Part shown: piece after piece, positions 7,486-11,034 of the stretch
Position numbering within the stretch: position 1 is the stretch's first letter
Layout of the letters: every line of letters starts with the position of its first letter
DNA from: an uncultured Bacteroidota bacterium
GTDB lineage: Bacteria > Bacteroidota > Bacteroidia > Chitinophagales > Chitinophagaceae
Length of the DNA: 11,034 bases
Assembly: GCA_903881265.1 (NCBI GenBank)
Contig: CAIRSV010000313.1
Span: 1-11,034 of the forward strand
Direction of reading: 5' to 3'
Notes under the pieces: generated by a model
Database searches by the model: none
Seen by the model: the letters and a program-made list of their open reading frames with translations, nothing else
Told to the model about the DNA's origin: nothing
Translations under genes and position numbers: made by a program

Positions 7486-7703
7486 CGCGTGATTATTTTT
7501 ATGGTGCCTTGTTCTATGTGTTTCCTCTCGGTTGCATATTAAATTTTATGTAAGGATAAAACAACCACAACAAACGAAAACGAAAATAATCAACTGAAAC
7601 TATTCGTTTGAATCGTTCGAGTAGAATTGCACATTGACTTGTCAGAAAGCGTAGGTTCTTGACTCAACTCTATACGTTTAGAGCAAATTACATCGGCACA
7701 ATG

Positions 7704-7731
7704 GTCAAAAATCAATAATCCGTCAAAAATC
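7704..7731. repeat. 10-bp perfect direct repeat
   Basis: GTCAAAAATC occurs at 7704-7713 and 7722-7731, spaced 18 nt start to start, 163 nt upstream of the next gene's ATG. AT-rich sequence makes chance copies fairly likely; a tandem regulator site is only a possibility. Confidence 0.35.
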
Positions 7732-7838
7732 TGAGTAGTGTTTACATAGTAAAATCAAAGATTTGCCTTGCAAAAAGGAATATTTACAGACAAAGCGGCT
7801 ATTCGTGGAATGCTTTTAAAAATAGTGTGGGAAAAATG

Positions 7839-7869
7839 TTTATTTATTAAAATGATTTTACTATCATTG
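7839..7869 (+). promoter_or_regulatory. Weak candidate promoter of the repeat-protein gene
   Basis: TTTA (7839-7842), 19-nt spacer, TATCATTG (7862-7869) match the Bacteroidota consensus with one mismatch in each box. It ends 24 nt before the ATG at 7894. Other AT-rich matches are possible in this stretch. Confidence 0.4.
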
Positions 7870-7893
7870 TATTCTCAAAAATAGAAATTCATT

Positions 7894-8430
7894 ATGAGAA
7901 AAATAATTTATAGCGTCGTTGCTTTCTTTGCCATCCTTACGTTAAGTAACAACGCCGTTGCACAAATTGCTTCAGCAAACGAAGATTTAGTAGCAGTATA
8001 TCGTTGGTTGAATGTTCAAGACAATAATTATGTAACCTTAGCCAATGGCGAAATTCAAGAAGGACAGTTATTACAATGGAAATACAAGGATAAGACGTTT
8101 TTGTTTTATGCATACAAATCCCCAGGTCCAGACCGCGTAGCGGTATATCGTTGGGAAAACCCTTTAACAAGAGATTTCGCTAGTATTGCTGAGGACGAAT
8201 TGACCGACAGTGATATGCAATTAAAAGGGTATACAGGAAAACGTTTACAATTTTATGCACCTGTTCGTCGTGAAGCAAATCATGTAGCAGTCTATCGTTG
8301 GTTCAAGTCAAAAAGTAAGGATTGGGTCACTATTCCTGAAGTAGGTGATACGGATAACTATATTGACAGAGGATACAAAATGAAAACATTCCAGTTTTAT
8401 GGTATCATCAGAAGTGAATATCAAAAATAA
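7894..8430 (+). CDS. Secreted protein of three 49-residue VAVYRW repeats (DUF5648-like)
   Basis: A 178-residue protein with a clear signal peptide (residues 1-23, ending AVA before QIAS). The mature part is almost entirely three tandem units starting VAVYRW at residues 33, 82 and 131, an exact 49-residue period. Each unit begins VAVYRW, has a W/F-V/A-T/S-I/L strand about 12 residues later, and ends with a K-x-F/L-x-FY motif (KTFLFYAY, KRLQFYAP, KTFQFYGI). The pattern resembles DUF5648-type repeats (VYRxYNxxTGDHFYT...GWxYEGIxFY), found in secreted bacterial proteins of unknown role, but the usual His and GW residues are not conserved. No catalytic motif is seen, so a binding or structural role outside the inner membrane is likely. 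The gene stands alone, with a terminator after it. Confidence 0.85.
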   Translation: MRKIIYSVVAFFAILTLSNNAVAQIASANEDLVAVYRWLNVQDNNYVTLANGEIQEGQLLQWKYKDKTFLFYAYKSPGPDRVAVYRWENPLTRDFASIAEDELTDSDMQLKGYTGKRLQFYAPVRREANHVAVYRWFKSKSKDWVTIPEVGDTDNYIDRGYKMKTFQFYGIIRSEYQK

Positions 8431-8450
8431 TCTTTATTGAAATAAGTAAA

Positions 8451-8479
8451 AAAAATCCCGCTTAATGCGGGATTTTTTT
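8451..8479. terminator. Bidirectional terminator between the repeat-protein gene and the OsmC-like gene
   Basis: AAAAATCCCGC (8451-8461) pairs perfectly with GCGGGATTTTT (8467-8477) around a TTAAT loop. Seven Ts follow on the plus strand and eight As precede it (8448-8455), giving a T tract on the minus strand as well. It lies 20 nt after the plus-strand stop and 17 nt beyond the OsmC-like stop, so it can serve both convergent genes. Confidence 0.9.
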
Positions 8480-8496
8480 ATGAGATGAATACTCTT

Positions 8497-8913
8497 TTAA
8501 CGCCAATTGAAATCGATGGTTTTTTTAATGTCCGGGTGAAGGCTTAAGAAAACCGGACACGTTGTGGCCGCTTGCTCCAGTATCTTTCGCTCCTTATCAT
8601 TGTATTGTTTATCTGCAGGGAAATGAAAGGAGGCCTTTATTTCACCGATTCGTCGTTGCGGATCTGCAACCATTATTTTTTCAATATCTATGTTCGTACC
8701 CTCGATATCGATATCATGTGTTCGGGCTGCAATGCCCATAATCGTTACCATACAAGATCCTAAGGCTGTAGCTACTAAATCGGTCGGACTGAATCGTTCA
8801 CCTTTTCCTTGATTGTCTTTAGGCGCATCTGTTTCAATGATTGAGCCACTTTGAAGATGGGTAGCCTGGGTTCTTAACTCAGACGTATAAAGCACTTGAG
8901 AAGTCATATGCAT
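8497..8913 (-). CDS. OsmC/Ohr-family thiol peroxidase-like protein
   Basis: A 138-residue protein with the features of the OsmC fold: RFSPTDLVATALGSC (Cys54 at the start of the central helix) and TTCPVFLSLHPDI (Cys119), the two redox cysteines that reduce organic hydroperoxides. Glu39 in GERFSP is in the usual active-site acidic position. It is closer to the general OsmC/YhfA-like subgroup than to Ohr, whose typical VGxRxGxxxSxD N-terminus is missing. It is likely a cytoplasmic enzyme for peroxide or sulfur-linked stress. The start could be ATG 8913 or, two residues later, ATG 8907; either is compatible with the family. It is transcribed divergently from the gene at 8951 with only 37 bp between. 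Confidence 0.92.
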   Translation of the reverse strand: MHMTSQVLYTSELRTQATHLQSGSIIETDAPKDNQGKGERFSPTDLVATALGSCMVTIMGIAARTHDIDIEGTNIDIEKIMVADPQRRIGEIKASFHFPADKQYNDKERKILEQAATTCPVFLSLHPDIKKTIDFNWR

Positions 8914-8943
8914 ATGTTTTTACGTAAATTTACAGTAGTTTTG
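8913..8943. promoter_or_regulatory. Compact divergent promoter pair
   Basis: On the plus strand TAGTTTTG (8936-8943) is a full TAnnTTTG match, with a poor -33 (TATG, 8913-8916) 19 nt upstream, ending 7 nt before the TTG at 8951. On the minus strand TAAATTTA (8932 to 8925) is a near match for the OsmC-like gene. That box sits inside a 10-bp palindrome GTAAATTTAC (8924-8933), which could also be an operator. Only 3 bp separate the two -7 boxes, so the two polymerases would probably exclude each other. Confidence 0.5.
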
Positions 8944-8950
8944 ATGTTGC

Positions 8951-10039
8951 TTGAAATACTTTTTTTTCATATTGACCTTTTGCTGCCTAGAACAGTTGAA
9001 CTGCGTTGCTCAAACGAAGGGGACATCATTGAAAGCCGATTCAATCAGGATGGCTAATAAGGCAAAGTCTGATTCTAGTAAAGCCATACAGATGGCACGT
9101 CGCGATTCGATACAACAGAAAAAGAAACTGCGCGAAATAAAAAGAAAAGAAACTGAACGAGCGAAGAAAAAGAACAAGAAAAAATCATCCGACGAAGAAT
9201 ATACACAAACCGAATTCACAAGGTCTGATTCCATCCGCGAATTCAAACGAGATTCTTTAAAAGCTGCCCGACTCGCAGAGACAGAAAACAGAAAACGGCA
9301 ACAAGCACAACGGCAAGAAATTCTCCTTTCAGGAAGAAAAAAAATAATCCTACCACTGACACAAGAGATGAGCGGAGGATTCAGACTGAACAGCGATGGC
9401 TGGACAGTGTTTATCAATCGCGGCTTTCTGAATAATGAGGACCATAAAACAATCTTTTTTTCAATTGATCTTTCAGAAAAAAAACATCCGAAAGAAACAC
9501 GCACGTCAGGTACCTTGATTGATACCTTTTCTATCAAACCCATTCCCTACAAATATGGCAAAGTGAATAATTTTTATCAGTTAAAAATTGGCATAGGAGG
9601 CTCCAAGGAGTTGACGGGTAAATTGGATAAGAAAAGTGTCATCATCAACTGGGTATACAATGGTGGATTGTCTATTGGCTTACTGAAACCATATTATCTT
9701 GATTTATGGGTTCCGGAAGGGAATAGCTATGTAAGAAAATATGAAAAATATTCAGAAGAAAATAAAGCGTATTTTTTAGACCTCAATAATCGTCAGACTA
9801 TCTTAGGCGGTAGCAGTTTCACAAAAGGAATGAACGAAATAAGCATCAAGCCGGGCATACATCTTAAGTCTGGTTTCAATTTCGATTATTCAGCTTCCCG
9901 TAAATCATTTTTAGGCGTGGAAATAGGTGCTAGCGCTGAACTCTATACAACACAGATTGATATTATGACAAATACAAAGAATACAGCCTATTTCATTAAT
10001 TTCTACGCTGATTTTCGTTTTGGAAAACGCTGGGAATAA
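8951..10039 (+). CDS. Exported protein with charged linker and beta-rich C-terminal domain (TTG start)
   Basis: I do not recognise a named family. The protein has 362 residues: a signal peptide (KYFFFILTFCCLEQLNCVAQ, about 1-21), a linker of about residues 25-125 dominated by Lys, Arg, Ser and Gln with recurring ADS/RDS units (KADSIRMAN, ARRDSIQQ, TRSDSIREF, KRDSLKAA) likely to be helical, then a beta-rich domain (about 130-362). The end, NTAYFINFYADFRFGKRW, has the alternating aromatic pattern of an outer-membrane beta-barrel end strand. The linker might lie in the periplasm or contact peptidoglycan (inference). The start is TTG 8951: an in-frame TGA lies at 8942-8944, and the ATG at 8944 is out of frame. 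The -7 box ends 7 nt before the TTG, the same spacing as at the SCO gene, which supports it. A run of eight Ts at 8960-8967 makes a one-base indel an alternative explanation. Confidence 0.75.
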   Translation: MKYFFFILTFCCLEQLNCVAQTKGTSLKADSIRMANKAKSDSSKAIQMARRDSIQQKKKLREIKRKETERAKKKNKKKSSDEEYTQTEFTRSDSIREFKRDSLKAARLAETENRKRQQAQRQEILLSGRKKIILPLTQEMSGGFRLNSDGWTVFINRGFLNNEDHKTIFFSIDLSEKKHPKETRTSGTLIDTFSIKPIPYKYGKVNNFYQLKIGIGGSKELTGKLDKKSVIINWVYNGGLSIGLLKPYYLDLWVPEGNSYVRKYEKYSEENKAYFLDLNNRQTILGGSSFTKGMNEISIKPGIHLKSGFNFDYSASRKSFLGVEIGASAELYTTQIDIMTNTKNTAYFINFYADFRFGKRWE

Positions 10040-10048
10040 ACGACACAT

Positions 10049-10720
10049 TTAATGTCGAGCGTGCTTATTTTTTTTCTTGATTTTAGTGCTTACTATTCTA
10101 ATATCTTCAAGCGGTCGGTCCGTATTATTACGTGGCGCCATCGTAATTTTTTGCACCACATCCTGACCTTCAACCAACTGCCCGAATACGGTATACGAAC
10201 CATCAAGATGCGGCGTTCCCCCAAATGTCTTATAATCTTTTCTTGCCTGTTCGGTCATCTTCCTCTTAAGACTTTGTTCAATACCATCAAGTTCAGAATC
10301 TGTGTATGTTTTTCCCTGAACAATATAAAACTGACAGGCGCTAGACGCTTTTTCAGGGTTATTATCACGAGCCGCTGCTAGCGCACCTTGACGATGATGA
10401 TATTGATCCATAAACTCAGCAGGCACCTTATATCCAAGATCGCCGTTTCCTAGAAGCTCACCTTTAGAGGCACTCTTACTTTTAGGATCGCCAGCCTGAA
10501 TCATAAATGACGGTATCACCCGATGAAATAAAATACTATCGAAAAATTCTTCGCCCGCAAGCTTCAGAAAATTATCTGCATGTTGCTTCACATCGGCATA
10601 CACTTCAACCTTAATGGTACCCATGGTCGTTTCGATGACCACAAATTTATTTTTATGCTTTTTAGCAAACGAAGACGTTGTCAATGTTAAAAGAAGAAAG
10701 GCTAACACTATTTTTTTCAT
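10049..10720 (-). CDS. Periplasmic cyclophilin-type peptidyl-prolyl isomerase
   Basis: From ATG 10720 the protein has 223 residues with a signal peptide (MKKIVLAFLLLTLTTSSFA, 1-19), so it acts in the periplasm, speeding cis-trans isomerisation at proline during envelope protein folding. The cyclophilin core is clear: FHRVIPSFMIQAGDP (65-79) with Arg67, Phe72, Met73 and Gln75, and YTVFGQLVEGQDVVQKI (176-192). The active-site tryptophan of human cyclophilin A is replaced by His171 in PHLDG, and a Tyr (176) takes the place of His126, as in several bacterial enzymes. A lysine-rich insert (about 136-170) precedes this part. An in-frame ATG at 10807 would add 29 residues without a secretion pattern, so I prefer the later start. 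It converges on the gene before it with a 9-bp gap. Confidence 0.93.
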   Translation of the reverse strand: MKKIVLAFLLLTLTTSSFAKKHKNKFVVIETTMGTIKVEVYADVKQHADNFLKLAGEEFFDSILFHRVIPSFMIQAGDPKSKSASKGELLGNGDLGYKVPAEFMDQYHHRQGALAAARDNNPEKASSACQFYIVQGKTYTDSELDGIEQSLKRKMTEQARKDYKTFGGTPHLDGSYTVFGQLVEGQDVVQKITMAPRNNTDRPLEDIRIVSTKIKKKNKHARH

Positions 10721-10744
10721 ATTAAAGAATTTATCCTGTTCGCG

Positions 10745-10775
10745 TAAAAATAAGGACAGATTGTGATGCTGTAAA
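10745..10775 (-). promoter_or_regulatory. Putative promoter of the cyclophilin gene
   Basis: Read on the minus strand: TTTA (10775 to 10772), 19-nt spacer, TATTTTTA (10752 to 10745), ending 24 nt before the ATG at 10720. This is the same -7 variant as before the YfhO gene. A second candidate lies further up, TATATTTTG (10795 to 10787) with CTTG 19 nt upstream, and would give a leader of about 60 nt. Confidence 0.4.
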
Positions 10776-10852
10776 ATTTTATTTGACAAAATATAGTCGT
10801 TCATCACATACCCTCAAGACCCAGCTGATTGACTGATTAGCGATATCAAAAA

Positions 10853-10885
10853 TTTCCGCTACTATGTCCTGAATTAGTACATTTG
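10853..10885 (+). promoter_or_regulatory. Promoter of ribF
   Basis: TTTC (10853-10856), 21-nt spacer, TACATTTG (10878-10885), a full -7 match. It ends 22 nt before the ATG at 10908. No FMN riboswitch-like structure is visible in this short leader. Confidence 0.6.
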
Positions 10886-10907
10886 CACAAACAGACTTGA
10901 TGATGAT

Positions 10908-11034
10908 ATGATGAGAGTGTTCAAAGGATTAGATAATTTACCACCCTTCAAAAACCCGGTGCTCACCATAGGTACTTTCGATGGCGTTCATCTCGGGCAT
11001 GCAAAGATTATTGAACGATTGCGTAAAAAAGCGA
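10908..11034 (+). CDS. ribF: Bifunctional riboflavin kinase/FAD synthetase, N-terminal fragment
   Basis: The first 42 codons of a gene that continues past the window. The sequence GTFDGVHLGHAKII (residues 22-35) is the nucleotide-binding GxFDGxHxGH signature of the N-terminal FMN adenylyltransferase domain of RibF. By family, the protein phosphorylates riboflavin to FMN and adenylates FMN to FAD in the cytoplasm; the kinase domain lies downstream and is not seen. Two adjacent ATGs (10908 and 10911) are possible starts, differing by one Met. It is divergent from the cyclophilin gene, sharing a 187-bp intergenic region. Confidence 0.92.
   Translation, partial: MMRVFKGLDNLPPFKNPVLTIGTFDGVHLGHAKIIERLRKKA

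Larger units (their letters stand above)
7486..7893. other. Gene-poor region of about 400 bp
   Basis: No credible coding sequence, tRNA or strong hairpin is visible on either strand. It is AT-rich and lies between the divergent pseudogene and the repeat-protein gene. The only structured elements I see are a 10-bp direct repeat at 7704-7731 and a weak promoter near 7839-7869. It may hold the lost regulatory region of the pseudogene or a small RNA I cannot recognise. Confidence 0.5.

Noticed and set aside
8944..9057. Small protein from ATG 8944 in the alternative frame
   Set aside because: It has no recognisable pattern, ends at a TAA inside the linker region, and its ATG lies directly after the -7 box, before the expected transcript start.
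9010..9543. Minus-strand 177-codon open frame rich in Ser, Phe and Arg
   Set aside because: It is the reverse of the Lys/Arg/Ser-rich linker region of the exported-protein gene; its composition is explained by that.
10041..10057. Inverted repeat CGACA...TGTCG between the convergent genes as a terminator
   Set aside because: The stem is only 5 bp with a 7-nt loop and no adjacent T tract, and it overlaps the cyclophilin stop codon.
10721..10807. 29-residue N-terminal extension of the cyclophilin from ATG 10807
   Set aside because: The extension has no secretion pattern and would bury the clear signal peptide that starts at Met 10720; a candidate promoter also lies inside it.
1..11034. A defence, phage, mobile or biosynthetic system
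   Set aside because: All intact genes are typical chromosomal housekeeping or envelope genes; no integrase, transposase, terminal repeats, CRISPR repeats or toxin-antitoxin pair is visible.

Overview
The window looks like a chromosomal segment of a Bacteroidota bacterium, probably Chitinophagales or Sphingobacteriales, with moderate-to-low GC. The evidence is the TAnnTTTG-type -7 promoter boxes with TTTG-like -33 boxes, the absence of Shine-Dalgarno sequences, a DUF4290 gene directly before murA, a MurA with Asp in place of the active-site Cys, and a remnant of a type IX secretion cargo gene. This is mostly housekeeping and cell-envelope DNA. I see no transposon, phage, CRISPR array, rRNA or tRNA, and no multi-gene system that looks new.

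Left part (1-4488, all plus strand): the 3' end of an RND efflux permease, then an SCO-family copper chaperone with its own promoter and a strong intrinsic terminator, then a two-gene unit of a large YfhO-family membrane protein followed with no gap by a spermidine/spermine-acetyltransferase-like GNAT enzyme.

Middle (4489-6769, plus strand): a 214-bp regulatory gap with a palindrome, a very good promoter match and an imperfect direct repeat in the predicted leader, then a DUF4290 protein and murA. MurA makes the first committed peptidoglycan precursor. It has its own -7 box between the two genes, only 6 nt before its ATG.

Right part (6770-11034, mixed strands): a decayed T9SS cargo gene on the minus strand (stop codon in the signal-peptide region, middle and most of the sorting domain apparently missing), a gene-poor gap of about 400 bp, a small secreted protein built of three repeats with an exact 49-residue period, a bidirectional terminator, an OsmC-like protein divergent from a secreted/outer-membrane protein with a long charged linker, a periplasmic cyclophilin on the minus strand, and the first 42 codons of ribF.

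The points most worth a second look are: start codons lying 6-7 nt after -7 boxes (SCO, murA and the TTG-started gene at 8951), which predicts leaderless or nearly leaderless mRNAs; the decayed T9SS gene; the perfectly periodic repeat protein; and the leader repeat before DUF4290.
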